DNA of 64,000 nucleotides from Chloroflexota bacterium (GCA_014360825.1 JACIWT010000011.1:1-64000), one strand, 5' to 3'. Positions 24,318 to 33,746 are shown, counted from the stretch's first letter. Translations and numbers: made by a program. The notes: a model not told the origin generated them from the letters alone.

Positions 24318-24326
24318 GTATATACA
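24317..24326. promoter_or_regulatory. Putative GntR operator overlapping the -10 element
   Basis: TGTATATACA is a perfect palindrome of the GT-N-AC type bound by HutC-group GntR proteins; it begins on the last base of the -10, so binding would block the promoter and give autorepression. Confidence 0.55.
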
Positions 24327-24345
24327 AAATCTCTGGAGATGTGCG

Positions 24346-25110
24346 GTGTCCATCAATATTGACCGCGCTAGCCCGATCCCACTCTACTATCAGATCCGCG
24401 AGCAATTGCGCGAGCAGATCGCGGAGGGCATCCTCAAACCTGGCGATGCCCTGCCAACCGAGGAGCAGATCTGCACCGAGTGTGGGGTCTCGCGTATGAC
24501 GGCACGCCTGGCTCTCACACAGCTGGCGAATGAGGGGTTGGTTGTGCGCCGTCAAGGCAAGGGCACGTTCGTCGCCGCTCCGAAGGCCGTCTTCACGGGA
24601 GAGCGGTTCCCGCTGCTCAGTTACACCGAGATCCTGCAGCGGCTGGGTCTCAGAGCAGGGGCTCATATCCGTAGCCAGGAGGTGGTACCCGCGTCGCCGG
24701 GAGTGGCACGGCAATTGCAACTTGCAGTCGGTGAGCCGGTTGTCAAGATCGTGCGCCTGCGGTTAGCGGATGGAGAGCCAATGTCTTTAGAGACCTCCTT
24801 CTATCCCCATCACCGCTTCCCCACATTGGCTGAACAGGACCTGACCAACCACAGCATCTACCGCCTCTTAGAAAAAGAATACCATATCGTGCCCGCATAC
24901 GCCGTGGAGACGACCGAACTATCGGTCTCCAGCGCTTACGAGGCGGAAGCGTTGGGGATCCGTGAAGGTGTGCCCATTGTTCTGTGCACTCGCCTCAGTT
25001 TCGACGCCGAAGAAAAGCCAATTGAGTTCACGCACACCGCTCACCGTGGCGACAGATTCCGTTCCGTTGTTCGCCTTTCGCGCCAACAGTTAGGTGAAAC
25101 GCTATTGTAG
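24346..25110 (+). CDS. GntR/HutC-family transcriptional repressor
   Basis: 254 residues from GTG 24346, with GGAGA nine bases upstream; the longer frame would begin upstream of the promoter. The N-terminal winged helix has the GntR signature I-P-L-Y-Y-Q-I-R-E-Q-L-R-E-Q-I, L-P-T-E-E-Q-I-C, G-V-S-R-M-T-A-R and R-R-Q-G-K-G-T-F-V. Residues ~90-250 are the UTRA ligand-binding domain (L-E-T-S-F-Y-P, F-T-H-T-A-H-R-G-D-R). It probably responds to a sugar phosphate or acid and controls the five genes downstream. Confidence 0.92.
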   Translation: MSINIDRASPIPLYYQIREQLREQIAEGILKPGDALPTEEQICTECGVSRMTARLALTQLANEGLVVRRQGKGTFVAAPKAVFTGERFPLLSYTEILQRLGLRAGAHIRSQEVVPASPGVARQLQLAVGEPVVKIVRLRLADGEPMSLETSFYPHHRFPTLAEQDLTNHSIYRLLEKEYHIVPAYAVETTELSVSSAYEAEALGIREGVPIVLCTRLSFDAEEKPIEFTHTAHRGDRFRSVVRLSRQQLGETLL

Positions 25111-25136
25111 AATATTCTTAGAAAAAGGAGGATCCA

Positions 25137-25526
25137 ATGCCCGCATTTGAGTCTAAGGAAGCCCTGGAGAAAGTCCTGGCGAAGTTGGCCGAGTTGGTTC
25201 AAAGCGACCCGGCTTTCATCACCGCCAGCAAAGGCCAGACCCTCACTATTGGGTATGAGTTCCCCGATCTGGAGGTCTCCTTCTACACCAATTTCCTGAA
25301 CGGCAAAGTGGAGGCAGGACTGGGTGAACCGCCTGAGGAGCCTATGATTCAACTGACTATGGACAGCGATGTCCTCGATGATGTCTTCACCGGCAAGGTG
25401 GCCGCGGCCAAGGCTGCGATGAAAGGCGATCTGGCATTCTCGGGCAATGTGATGGCCGCCATGCGCCTGCAGGGGCTAATGGCTGATTTCACACGCCTTT
25501 ATCAGCAGGCGAAGAGCAGTGCGTAA
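25137..25526 (+). CDS. SCP2 sterol-transfer-family protein
   Basis: 129 residues, AAAGGAGG upstream. The SCP2 fold is indicated by the N-terminal helix, the strand D-L-E-V-S-F-Y-T and the helix F-T-G-K-V-A-A-A-K-A-A-M-K-G-D-L-A-F-S-G, typical of bacterial stand-alone SCP2 proteins, which may bind hydrophobic ligands. Its role in a sugar-type operon is unclear. The 3' end overlaps the dehydrogenase gene by 8 nt. Confidence 0.82.
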   Translation: MPAFESKEALEKVLAKLAELVQSDPAFITASKGQTLTIGYEFPDLEVSFYTNFLNGKVEAGLGEPPEEPMIQLTMDSDVLDDVFTGKVAAAKAAMKGDLAFSGNVMAAMRLQGLMADFTRLYQQAKSSA

Positions 25527-26532
25527 GCGGCTGAATATCCTGATCACTGCCCAATTCGACGAAGAGGGCCTGGAGACCCTGCGTCGCTACGGCGAGGTAA
25601 CCTACAGTTGTTTCGGCGATGAGTCGCGCGTATTGGCGGGGCAGAAACTGGTGCAGGCCCTTCAAGGCGTACACATCCTGGTTACCGAGGTGGATCAGGT
25701 CAAGAGATATGTCTTGGCCAAGACCCCCGATCTAAAGGTCATCGCCAGTTGTCGGGGTGACCCGGTCAACATTGACGTGGCCGCAGCGACGGAGCGGGGC
25801 ATTCCAGTGCTGCGGGCCCCTGGCCGCAATGCCGATGCTGTGGCAGACCTGACGTTGCTTTTCATGCTCGCCCTCCTACGTCATTTCTTGCCCGTGGCCG
25901 CTATCCTGCGCCAGCCTGGCGACGGCATGGAGAAGTTGGCCCGCGCCTTTTTCGAGTACAAAGGTGTCGAACTGTGGGAGAAGACCGTGGGGCTGATCGG
26001 GTTGGGCGCTGTTGGACAGCGGGTAGCGAAACGGCTACAAGCCTTTGGGGCGCATGTGGTGGCTTACGACCCCTACGTCCCCGCCCACCAGGCTCACCAA
26101 ATCGGCGTCTCTCTCGTAAGCCTCGACGCCCTATTGGCCACGTCCGACATCGTCAGCCTGCACACGGTGGTCACCGACGAAACGGCCGGCATGTTCGGCG
26201 AGCGGGAGTTCCGCCTGATGAAAAAAGGCGCGTATTTTGTCAATACTGCCCGCGCTGCTTTGACCGATGAGGGGGCGCTCTATCGTGCGTTGCGCGACGG
26301 GCATCTGGCGGGCGCAGCACTAGATGTGTTCGCCGACGAGCCACCGTCACCTAATCACCCGCTGCTCACTCTGCCAAACGTGATCGCCACACCGCACATC
26401 GGTGGCAACACGCGTGAAGTGGTGATTCATCAGACGCGATTGGTTGTCGCCGATTTGGTGCGTCTATTTGAGGGCCAGCGACCGGAGAACATTGTCAATC
26501 CCGAGGTGTTGGAGCACTTCCGCTGGCCATAG
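25519..26532 (+). CDS. D-isomer-specific 2-hydroxyacid dehydrogenase
   Basis: 337 residues from GTG 25519. NAD-binding motif G-L-I-G-L-G-A-V-G at ~155, the N-T-A-R-A-A (catalytic Arg region), D-V-F-A-D-E-P (Glu) and T-P-H-I-G-G (catalytic His) are intact, as in phosphoglycerate-dehydrogenase relatives. It should interconvert a 2-hydroxyacid and a 2-oxoacid with NAD(P)H. Translation is coupled to the SCP2 gene. Confidence 0.9.
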   Translation: MRKRLNILITAQFDEEGLETLRRYGEVTYSCFGDESRVLAGQKLVQALQGVHILVTEVDQVKRYVLAKTPDLKVIASCRGDPVNIDVAAATERGIPVLRAPGRNADAVADLTLLFMLALLRHFLPVAAILRQPGDGMEKLARAFFEYKGVELWEKTVGLIGLGAVGQRVAKRLQAFGAHVVAYDPYVPAHQAHQIGVSLVSLDALLATSDIVSLHTVVTDETAGMFGEREFRLMKKGAYFVNTARAALTDEGALYRALRDGHLAGAALDVFADEPPSPNHPLLTLPNVIATPHIGGNTREVVIHQTRLVVADLVRLFEGQRPENIVNPEVLEHFRWP

Positions 26533-26563
26533 TGCAGTCGCACTTCCCAATGGAGGAATGGAT

Positions 26564-28069
26564 GTGAAACGCGATTGTGTCGTGGCGCTCGATGCTGGTA
26601 GCGGCTCAGGTCGCACTGTGATCCTGGATCTGGAAGGAAATCTGCTTGGCGCAGCGGCCGAGGAGTGGACTTTCCACGTGCCCGCCGATGAACCCTTCGG
26701 TTCGGAGTTCGATCCGGGTGAGATGTGGACCACATTGGCGCGGACCACTCGACGGGCGTTGTCGCGAGCAGGAATAGCGCCGGATTTGGTATGCGCCATT
26801 AGTGCCACCAGCCAACGTGATGGCGTCGTTTTCCTCGACGCGCAGGGTAAAGAAGTTCATTGTAGCACAAACCGCGACGCCCGCGGAGTATTACACGCTG
26901 AAGAGATCGCCAGGCAATTTGGGGAATTGATTTACCGCACCTGCGGGCGTTGGCCGCTCGGACTGGATGCCGCGGCGCGGCTGTGGTGGTTCCGCATTCA
27001 CCGCCCAGAGGTGTATGCACGCATAGCCAGGATCCAGATGATCAGCGATTGGCTGATCTACCGGCTGTGCGGTTGCACCTATTCGGAGCCAACCAATGCC
27101 AGCTCCTCGCTGCTCTTCGATGTCAGTCGCTGCCAGTGGTCGGAGGAGTTAGTCCGAGCGTTGGACTTCGCAACGGAGATCTGCCCCCCGTGCGCTTCCC
27201 CCGGCACAGTGGCGGGCACGCTGACCCCGCAAGCCGCCAAAGCCCTTAGCCTGCCAGTTGGCATTCCGGTTGCAATCGGGGCAGGCGATTCACAGGCTGC
27301 TTGTCTGGGCTGTGCTGCTTTCGACGACGGCACCACAACGGTCATCGCTGGGACCACTTTGCCCGTACAGATGGTGCTTTCCGCACCCGTCTTCGATGCA
27401 CTCCACCGCGTGCACACTGGAGCCTATGTCGTGCCAGACCACTGGGTTCTGGAGAGCAATGGCGGCATAGCAGGGGCCGCCTACCGTTGGTTCTCAGAAA
27501 CGTTCGCCCCTTCCGAGGCGGGTGGTCCAGACTTCGAGCGGCTGGAGCGCGAGGCAGCCACCGCCACCGCTGGTGGTGTGATGGCTGTGCTGGGACCGCA
27601 GGTGGCCGACTTCAGTTCACTGCCGTTCCCGCCGCCCTCGCTGTTCGTATTCCCCTTCGTCGGAGCGCTTGAGAGGCCCCTCACCCGGGGGATGTTCGCC
27701 CGCGCCGTCCTGGAGAACGTGGCCTACGCCACACGCGGCAACGTAGAGCAATTGGAGGAGATCAGCGGCAGGGTGGCTCTAAGTCTGAATCTGTGCGGGG
27801 GGCTGACACATTCGGCCACCTTGGTGCAAATCGTCGCCGATGTATGCAATCGCCCGGTGCGCGTGCCCCTGGTGCGCGAGGCCAGTAGCGTCGGAGCGGC
27901 CATCTGCGCCGCCGTGGGCGCGGGCGCGTTCCCAGATTTACGATCGGCTGCGCAGGCAATGGTCCACTGGGAGCCGCTGGTCGAGCCGGATCCGTCTTCT
28001 GCACGCCGCTACCGCGGCCTCTACCGGAAGTGGTTGGGATTGTTCGAGAAGGCACGCGGTTTACAGTAG
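26564..28069 (+). CDS. FGGY-family carbohydrate kinase
   Basis: 501 residues. GTG 26564 lies 7 nt after GGAGG, better spaced than ATG 26558. N-terminal phosphate loop V-V-A-L-D-A-G-S-G-S-G-R, then A-I-S-A-T-S-Q-R-D-G, central G-A-G-D-S-Q-A-A-C-L-G and the C-terminal L-C-G-G-L-T-H-S ATP site are present. It phosphorylates a sugar or polyol, substrate unknown. Next to a class II aldolase and a hydroxyacid dehydrogenase it likely feeds a kinase-then-aldolase pathway. Confidence 0.9.
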   Translation: MKRDCVVALDAGSGSGRTVILDLEGNLLGAAAEEWTFHVPADEPFGSEFDPGEMWTTLARTTRRALSRAGIAPDLVCAISATSQRDGVVFLDAQGKEVHCSTNRDARGVLHAEEIARQFGELIYRTCGRWPLGLDAAARLWWFRIHRPEVYARIARIQMISDWLIYRLCGCTYSEPTNASSSLLFDVSRCQWSEELVRALDFATEICPPCASPGTVAGTLTPQAAKALSLPVGIPVAIGAGDSQAACLGCAAFDDGTTTVIAGTTLPVQMVLSAPVFDALHRVHTGAYVVPDHWVLESNGGIAGAAYRWFSETFAPSEAGGPDFERLEREAATATAGGVMAVLGPQVADFSSLPFPPPSLFVFPFVGALERPLTRGMFARAVLENVAYATRGNVEQLEEISGRVALSLNLCGGLTHSATLVQIVADVCNRPVRVPLVREASSVGAAICAAVGAGAFPDLRSAAQAMVHWEPLVEPDPSSARRYRGLYRKWLGLFEKARGLQ

Positions 28070-28118
28070 CCAGTCAGAAATCCGCCTTCGATGCAAAGAT
28101 TTCTGGAGGAGATAGAGT

Positions 28119-28754
28119 ATGTCATCAGAAGAAGAATTGCGTCTGGAGATCGTGTCTATCCTCGAAGAACTGTTCGCTGCGCAATTGATCACTCCTACCG
28201 GTGGCAACCTCTCAGTGCGCATCACCGATGAAGAAGACGCTTTTCTCGTCACGCCGACTATGCTCTACAAGGGCGGGCTGAAGCCAGAGGACATCGTCAA
28301 AGTCAACAGCGCGGGCAAGCCTGCGAACCGCCGGCAGCGACCATCCGTCGAGACGCCTATGCATTTGGCGATCTACGCTGCGCGCTCCGACGTGGAGGGG
28401 ATCATCCACAGCCATGCTCCGCTGAGCACTGCGCTGGGACTAGTAGGCGGCAAGATCCCGGCCATCACGGTGGACGCTGCGCCGTTCATTCATACCCAAA
28501 TCGTTCCCTACGGATTGCCCGGCACACCCAAGTTAATTCAGAACGTGGTGCAGGCGTTGGAGCACAGCCCGGCGGTGCTGCTCCAGTGCCACGGTCTACT
28601 CACCGTTGGTTGGACTTTGCGCCAGGCAGCAAACCGAGCCTTGGCCCTGGAAGAGGTCGTTCGCATCTTGTTGGCCTGTCGTCTGTTTGGGCAAGAACCG
28701 GCTACCCTGCCGCAGGAGGCGCTTGCCTTCTTGCAAGCGGCAGGCGTGGCCTGA
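28119..28754 (+). CDS. Class II aldolase/adducin family protein
   Basis: 211 residues, GGAGGA upstream. Features of the L-fuculose-phosphate aldolase fold: T-P-T-G-G-N-L-S-V-R, the zinc ligands in I-H-S-H-A-P and the later L-L-Q-C-H-G-L-L-T histidine, and the acidic catalytic residue position in V-E-T-P-M-H. It would cleave the phosphorylated ketose made by the neighbouring kinase, or act as an epimerase. A second, diverged class II aldolase is at 34116-34715. Confidence 0.88.
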   Translation: MSSEEELRLEIVSILEELFAAQLITPTGGNLSVRITDEEDAFLVTPTMLYKGGLKPEDIVKVNSAGKPANRRQRPSVETPMHLAIYAARSDVEGIIHSHAPLSTALGLVGGKIPAITVDAAPFIHTQIVPYGLPGTPKLIQNVVQALEHSPAVLLQCHGLLTVGWTLRQAANRALALEEVVRILLACRLFGQEPATLPQEALAFLQAAGVA

Positions 28755-28774
28755 GCTGAGGGAGAAGATGAACA

Positions 28775-30733
28775 ATGCCGAATGGCTACCGGGGAAAAGT
28801 CCTCTTCGTTGATCTTTCTACTGGCCGTATAGAGGCGGAGACCTTGCCCGAAGACGTCTATCGTCACTATCTGGGTGGCTATGGCCTGGGCGCGTACATA
28901 CTTTACGAACGAATGCCTCGTGGAGCCGACCCACTCGGGCCGGACAATATCCTGGGGTTCCTGCCCGGGCTTCTCACTGGCAGCGGAGCGCTTTTCAGCG
29001 GGCGCTATATGGTTGTGGGCAAGTCGCCATTGACTGGGGGATGGGGCGATGCCAACTGCGGTGGACATTTCGGCCCAGCCCTGCGCGGCACAGGCTATGA
29101 TGGGGTTTTCATCAGGGGTGCTGCGGAACATCCTGTGTACCTCTACGTGGATGCAGAGCGTGTGGAACTGCGCGACGCAGGAGAACTCTGGGGCCTGGAC
29201 TCTGCTCAGACCCGGGAGACGATTCGCCAAGCCACTTCGCCCGATGTGCAGGTGGCGTGCATCGGCCCAGCGGGCGAGCAAGGCTCGCTCCTGGCAGCCA
29301 TTGTCACGGATGGTGAGCGGATCGCGGCCCGCTGTGGCCTGGGTGCGGTGATGGGAGCCAAGCGGCTGAAAGCCGTCGCCGTGCGTGGCAAGGGGCACCC
29401 TCCTCTGGCCGACCCTCAGGCGTTTGGGAAAGCAAACGCAGTGTACCGCCGTCTGTTCCAGAGCCGTCCATCGCGCTGGGCCTCTCTTATCCCGGGCTTC
29501 CTCGCCCGCTTTCTGCCCCTCCTCCGCCGCCTCCGCGCCAGACTCAGTGGCGGACCGGTCCAGATGGTGATTGACTCCTATCGCCGCTACGGCACGGCAG
29601 CAGGGACCGCAGCCCTGGTCGAACTCGGTGACACACCGGTGCGCAATTGGACCGGCATCGGTTTCCGTGATTTCCCCCTCCCGCTCTCCGAACGGTTGAG
29701 CGATGAGGCGGTCATCCGCGACAAGATCAAGCCGTACGCCTGCCACTCCTGCCCGGTGGCTTGCGGCGGGATCATCCGTCTCCCCGATGGCACGACCGGC
29801 CGCAAGCCAGAATATGAGACCTTGGCCGCATTGGGCCCGTTGGTGATGAACAGCGATCTGCGGGTGGTGGAGCAATGCAACCAACTCTGCAACCTGGCAG
29901 GGCTGGACACTATCTCCGTGGGTGTGGCCATCGCCTTCGCTATGGAGTGCTACGAAAAGGGATGGCTGCCGCAAGAATTGGCCACTGAACTGCCTTTGCG
30001 CTGGGGCGATGGGGAAGCGCTCGTCGAACTGGTGCGCCGCATCGCACGGCGGGAGCCAGGCCTGGGGGAATGGCTGGCCGACGGGGTGCGACGGGCAGCG
30101 GAGCGCCTAGGGCCGGAGGCTCAAGCAGCCGCTATGCACGCTGGCGGACAGGAATTGGCAATGCACCGCGGCCTCTATGAGCCGAATGTGGCCTTGGGCT
30201 ACCAGGTGGACCCTGCTCCCGGACGGCATACCTCGACCCTTTCTGGCATCGCCGGGGGACCGGCATTCGCTCCCTACTTTGCGTTGCAGGGGTGCAAGCC
30301 CGCTGCTCGCTACGACTACGCGGCCAAAGGCAAGACGATGGCGATCGTCATCTCGGTGCTGCGGGCCTTCGATTCCCTAGGATTATGTCACTTCGCGCTG
30401 ATGATGGGATCCCCGCCCTTTCTGGAATGGCTGAACGCCGCCACCGGCTGGGGATTCGACGAGGCGGAGTTCTTCCGCGCCGGCAAGCGCATCCAGGTGC
30501 TACGTCACGTTTTCAACGCCCGCGAGGGATTGCCAGCCCAGTTCCCTCTTCCAGCCCGCGAGCGGGGCGAACCACCGCAGGAGATAGGGCCGGTGGCGGG
30601 CATAATACTGGATATGGAGGCAATGGCCAGGGGTTATTTTGAGGCCATGGGCATCGATCCGGCGACGGGCTGGCCGCTGTCGGAGATGGTGAAGGAGATT
30701 GATATTGACAGGGAGATATCAAGCAAATTATAA
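28775..30733 (+). CDS. Aldehyde:ferredoxin oxidoreductase (tungsten/molybdenum bis-pterin enzyme)
   Basis: 652 residues. N-terminal domain with Y-x-G-K-V-L-F-V-D-L-S-T-G and the pterin-binding G-K-S-P-L-T-G-G-W-G-D-A-N-C-G-G-H-F-G. The 4Fe-4S cluster ligands are C323, C326 and C330 (Y-A-C-H-S-C-P-V-A-C) plus C538 in L-D/S-L-G-L-C. It oxidises aldehydes to acids and reduces ferredoxin, an oxygen-sensitive reaction of anaerobes. As the last gene of the operon it may oxidise the aldehyde released by the aldolase. Confidence 0.93.
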   Translation: MPNGYRGKVLFVDLSTGRIEAETLPEDVYRHYLGGYGLGAYILYERMPRGADPLGPDNILGFLPGLLTGSGALFSGRYMVVGKSPLTGGWGDANCGGHFGPALRGTGYDGVFIRGAAEHPVYLYVDAERVELRDAGELWGLDSAQTRETIRQATSPDVQVACIGPAGEQGSLLAAIVTDGERIAARCGLGAVMGAKRLKAVAVRGKGHPPLADPQAFGKANAVYRRLFQSRPSRWASLIPGFLARFLPLLRRLRARLSGGPVQMVIDSYRRYGTAAGTAALVELGDTPVRNWTGIGFRDFPLPLSERLSDEAVIRDKIKPYACHSCPVACGGIIRLPDGTTGRKPEYETLAALGPLVMNSDLRVVEQCNQLCNLAGLDTISVGVAIAFAMECYEKGWLPQELATELPLRWGDGEALVELVRRIARREPGLGEWLADGVRRAAERLGPEAQAAAMHAGGQELAMHRGLYEPNVALGYQVDPAPGRHTSTLSGIAGGPAFAPYFALQGCKPAARYDYAAKGKTMAIVISVLRAFDSLGLCHFALMMGSPPFLEWLNAATGWGFDEAEFFRAGKRIQVLRHVFNAREGLPAQFPLPARERGEPPQEIGPVAGIILDMEAMARGYFEAMGIDPATGWPLSEMVKEIDIDREISSKL

Positions 30734-30812
30734 TTATTAAACAGCAGCTCAAGAGGTCCGAACAAGTACAACTATAGTGTGCAAAAGGATGACGCGCACA
30801 GAGGAGGATAGC

Positions 30813-32897
30813 GTGAGTGAGGTACGACTACGATCACACTTAGACAGTCGTTCCCGTAGTATTCTCATGCTACTCCTGCAGTCTGAGATGCCATTGACTG
30901 CATCTGACATCGCGTCTCGGCTCAGCATGACCCCACGTACGGTGCGCTACAGACTTCGTGTTGCCGAAAAATGGTTGCAGAGTAGAGGCGCTCGCTTAGT
31001 AGCGAAACCCGGCTGGGGAACCCTAATTGATGCCCCTCGTCAGACCAAGAAACGTCTCATTAGAGAATTAAGCGGCCTGACTGGTTATGCCCCTCTATTG
31101 TCACGCACTGAGCGATTACATGTTCTTACCTTATACCTCTTGACTAGTAATCTGCCGTTGCTGGCCCAGCAAATGGCGTGCGAATTGAGCGTCTCGCGCA
31201 GCACTGTTTTGAAAGACCTGGACAGTGTTGCGAAATGGCTTCGGAAGTACGATCTCTCTCTGGTCAGGAGACCAAATTTTGGCTTCACGGTGAGCGGACG
31301 GGAGAAAGATTTTCAGGAAGCAATCGTGAACCTCTTGCTTGAGAGTATAGGGGAGGCCTTTTTACTGCCTTCATGCACAGGCTCTAAGGCGACCCAGTCG
31401 GCACTAACATGGAGTAACGCTGGTATTCAACATTATGCACGTGCGTTCCTCGACAATCTAGATTTGAGGCATTCTAGGTTATTAGTTGCACTGGCGGCAA
31501 CCGATATTGATATGCGATTTACAGACAGAGCGTATATTGTCACTGTATTGCATCTCGCTATTCTAATGCAACGAGCTCGGCAGGGACGACACTTAGACGT
31601 TTCCCCCGAATTTATAGAACAAGTGAAGAAACGGCAGGAGTTCCTTGTGGCAAAGAAAGTGGCCGAAAGGGTCAAAGACTACACGGGTGTCTCACTTACC
31701 GAGTCAGATGTCGCTTACATTGCAATGCGGTTCTTGGGTGCCGAGAGAGCACAAGGCGTAGGTACTACCGCTGGGAAAAAAGCAGAGAACGAGGGGATTG
31801 CACCAGAGGTACCTACCATCGTTCGCACTATACTGGAGAGGGTTTCTTTTTCTTTGCACCCCTGTCTGCTGGTTGATCAAGAGTTGATTCACAACTTGGT
31901 GGCCGATCTGACATGGTTGCTAGAGCACCTGCGATATGACATGCCTATCAGAAACCCCCTATTGATGAACATTCGAAGACAGTATCCCCGTATCTATCAA
32001 GTTGCTTGGGAAAGTTGCACATTTCTTGGTGACAGGCTGAGAAAGCCAGTGCCAATGGAGGTCGTCGGCTACATTACTATGCACCTTGCAGCCGCAATGG
32101 AACGGTTACGTGTCCCTAGGCGGGCGAATCGACGGGTTTTAATCGTTTGTCATGCAGGTATCGCTACGGCCTCGCTGCTGGAGTCCAGAATACAAGCGGA
32201 GTTTCCCCAGGTCGAGATTGTGGGGGTGGTATCAGCCTCGGAAGTAGAGAAATCACCTGACTTGAGCGAGATAGACGCAATAATCTCCACCGTACCAGTG
32301 GAGGTCAGAGACCTCCCTACTATAGTGGTCAATCCTCTTTTGAACGATGAAAGTATAGCTAAACTCAGGGCGTTTCTAAGCAAAGAAGATGCCCCGATCG
32401 CTTCAAGAAAGCAGGCTGTGCTCTACAAAACGAATGAGCCCTCCTTGCCGCATCTCCTCACTGCTGATACAATTAGGCTTAAGATACCCGTTCATAGCTG
32501 GCCAGAAGTGGTTTCCCGAGCGGGTAAATTGCTGCTTGACATTGGAGCGATAGAAGCCAGCTACATCCAGGCAATGAAAGACATGATACTGCAATATGGT
32601 CCTTACATGGTCGCTTGGCCAGGGATCGCTCTGCTTCACGCGCTTCCCGAGAATGGAGTCAAGCAGGTATGCATGAGTCTGGTAACGTTGCGAGAACCGG
32701 TCGCCTTTGGGCATCCTAACCACGATCCGGTCGATATAGCCATTGCTCTGGGCGCTGTAGACAACTACTCACACCTGAAGGCGTTAGGACAACTACAGCA
32801 ACTTTTGGAAACCCAGGAAGCCGTAGATAAGATCCATAATGCAGTCGACGTGTACCAGGTCGTAGATCTGATATCTAATTCGTTTTTTAATGAATGA
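30813..32897 (+). CDS. PRD-containing PTS transcriptional activator (MtlR/LicR-like) with EIIB- and EIIA-like domains
   Basis: 694 residues from GTG 30813 with GAGGAGGAT just upstream. Two N-terminal winged-helix domains (L-T-A-S-D-I-A-S-R-L-S-M-T-P-R-T-V-R and Q-Q-M-A-C-E-L-S-V-S-R-S-T-V) show it binds DNA rather than RNA. Two PRD domains follow (~185-430; M-H-L-A-A-A-M-E-R in the second), then an EIIB-like domain with phospho-cysteine I-V-C-H-A-G-I-A-T-A, then an EIIA-like domain with I-A-L-L-H-A-L-P-E. Its activity should follow PTS phosphorylation. It converges on the PTS/RuBisCO-like operon, its likely target. Confidence 0.9.
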   Translation: MSEVRLRSHLDSRSRSILMLLLQSEMPLTASDIASRLSMTPRTVRYRLRVAEKWLQSRGARLVAKPGWGTLIDAPRQTKKRLIRELSGLTGYAPLLSRTERLHVLTLYLLTSNLPLLAQQMACELSVSRSTVLKDLDSVAKWLRKYDLSLVRRPNFGFTVSGREKDFQEAIVNLLLESIGEAFLLPSCTGSKATQSALTWSNAGIQHYARAFLDNLDLRHSRLLVALAATDIDMRFTDRAYIVTVLHLAILMQRARQGRHLDVSPEFIEQVKKRQEFLVAKKVAERVKDYTGVSLTESDVAYIAMRFLGAERAQGVGTTAGKKAENEGIAPEVPTIVRTILERVSFSLHPCLLVDQELIHNLVADLTWLLEHLRYDMPIRNPLLMNIRRQYPRIYQVAWESCTFLGDRLRKPVPMEVVGYITMHLAAAMERLRVPRRANRRVLIVCHAGIATASLLESRIQAEFPQVEIVGVVSASEVEKSPDLSEIDAIISTVPVEVRDLPTIVVNPLLNDESIAKLRAFLSKEDAPIASRKQAVLYKTNEPSLPHLLTADTIRLKIPVHSWPEVVSRAGKLLLDIGAIEASYIQAMKDMILQYGPYMVAWPGIALLHALPENGVKQVCMSLVTLREPVAFGHPNHDPVDIAIALGAVDNYSHLKALGQLQQLLETQEAVDKIHNAVDVYQVVDLISNSFFNE

Positions 32898-32983
32898 CCA
32901 ACAACAGGAAGGGGAAGCACTTATGTGCCCGTGGTTTGCCGGTTTCGCTCAGGACGGCTATTGAATCCCCACTAGGGGATGCG

Positions 32984-33448
32984 CTATGTCTGAATTTTCT
33001 GCTGCTGAGAGTGTTCCCGGATGTCTCGAATCCATTTCTCCATGCCCTGCCTTGACTTGATCGCGTAAAGCCATCTCAGGCTGTACTGGGCATCTTTGCG
33101 CAAATCCGTCAAATATTCACCGTATTCTGCTTCCAGCCATTGTACCCACCCTGGCTTGATCCAAACCGGGGGATACTTGCCAAATGTAAATGCAACATAA
33201 ATAAGGAATCCTGTCCAGACCATGCAGAGGGGCCAACCTAGAACTCTTAGCAACACCTGACGGTTGCCGTAACCTATAAGCAGAATCCCAACCGGCATAA
33301 AGGTATAGACAAGTTGAGATTGAGGTCTCCAATACCAGTTTTTGTAAACACCCAAACGGGCTAGTATGCCAAGCCCCAGGAACGCGCAACCAAGCAAAGA
33401 GATCATGGCATCACTAACCAACGTATCCAGAAGCCGCGTAGTTGTCAT
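32984..33448 (-). CDS. Small membrane protein of unknown function, end of the PTS operon
   Basis: 154 residues from ATG 33448 (AAGGAGACGAGG upstream). Three hydrophobic segments in the first ~100 residues (S-L-L-G-C-A-F-L-G-L-G-I-L-A, Y-T-F-M-P-V-G-I-L-L-I-G-Y, W-P-L-C-M-V-W-T-G-F-L-I-Y-V-A-F), then a charged cytoplasmic-type tail with W-L-E-A-E-Y-G-E-Y-L. Not recognised; gene order suggests a link to the PTS operon. Confidence 0.65.
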   Translation of the reverse strand: MTTTRLLDTLVSDAMISLLGCAFLGLGILARLGVYKNWYWRPQSQLVYTFMPVGILLIGYGNRQVLLRVLGWPLCMVWTGFLIYVAFTFGKYPPVWIKPGWVQWLEAEYGEYLTDLRKDAQYSLRWLYAIKSRQGMEKWIRDIREHSQQQKIQT

Positions 33449-33518
33449 CCTCGTCTCCTTCAATTTCGTTGTGACGAGGTTAGAAAAATCCAATTGGTAG
33501 GCAACCGCCCCCCGTCCA

Positions 33519-33746
33519 TTAAGGGCGGTTTTTGAACTTCTTCTCTTGTTCTTTGAAGAAATCCTCCAAGGGGCATTTCTCAGTGTTAAGACAGATTTTG
33601 GATTCAGTCTTGCTTAGATGCCTGTTAACGCGTCTGCATACGATATAAGGCCCGAACTTGGGTATCAAGCGGTATTCACACTCTTTCATAAAAGTTTCGC
33701 TCACTCTCGCGCAAGATCCACAAACTTGGAGCAAGGACATACACAC
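33519..33746 (-). CDS. Small cysteine-rich protein, unknown
   Basis: 75 residues with Cys at C-G-S-C, K-E-C, I-V-C and C-L-N-T-E-K-C, a spacing that could bind a metal. No clear ribosome site for the GTG/ATG starts at 33746/33740. It lies between the EIIB and membrane protein genes on the same strand. It may be a real small gene or chance. Confidence 0.4.
   Translation of the reverse strand: MCMSLLQVCGSCARVSETFMKECEYRLIPKFGPYIVCRRVNRHLSKTESKICLNTEKCPLEDFFKEQEKKFKNRP

Noticed and set aside
30535-30580. Stretch F-P-L-P-A-R-E-R-G-E in the AOR, looking like another palindromic-element insert
   Set aside because: No palindrome in the DNA here, and AOR proteins normally have a variable Pro-rich loop at this position.
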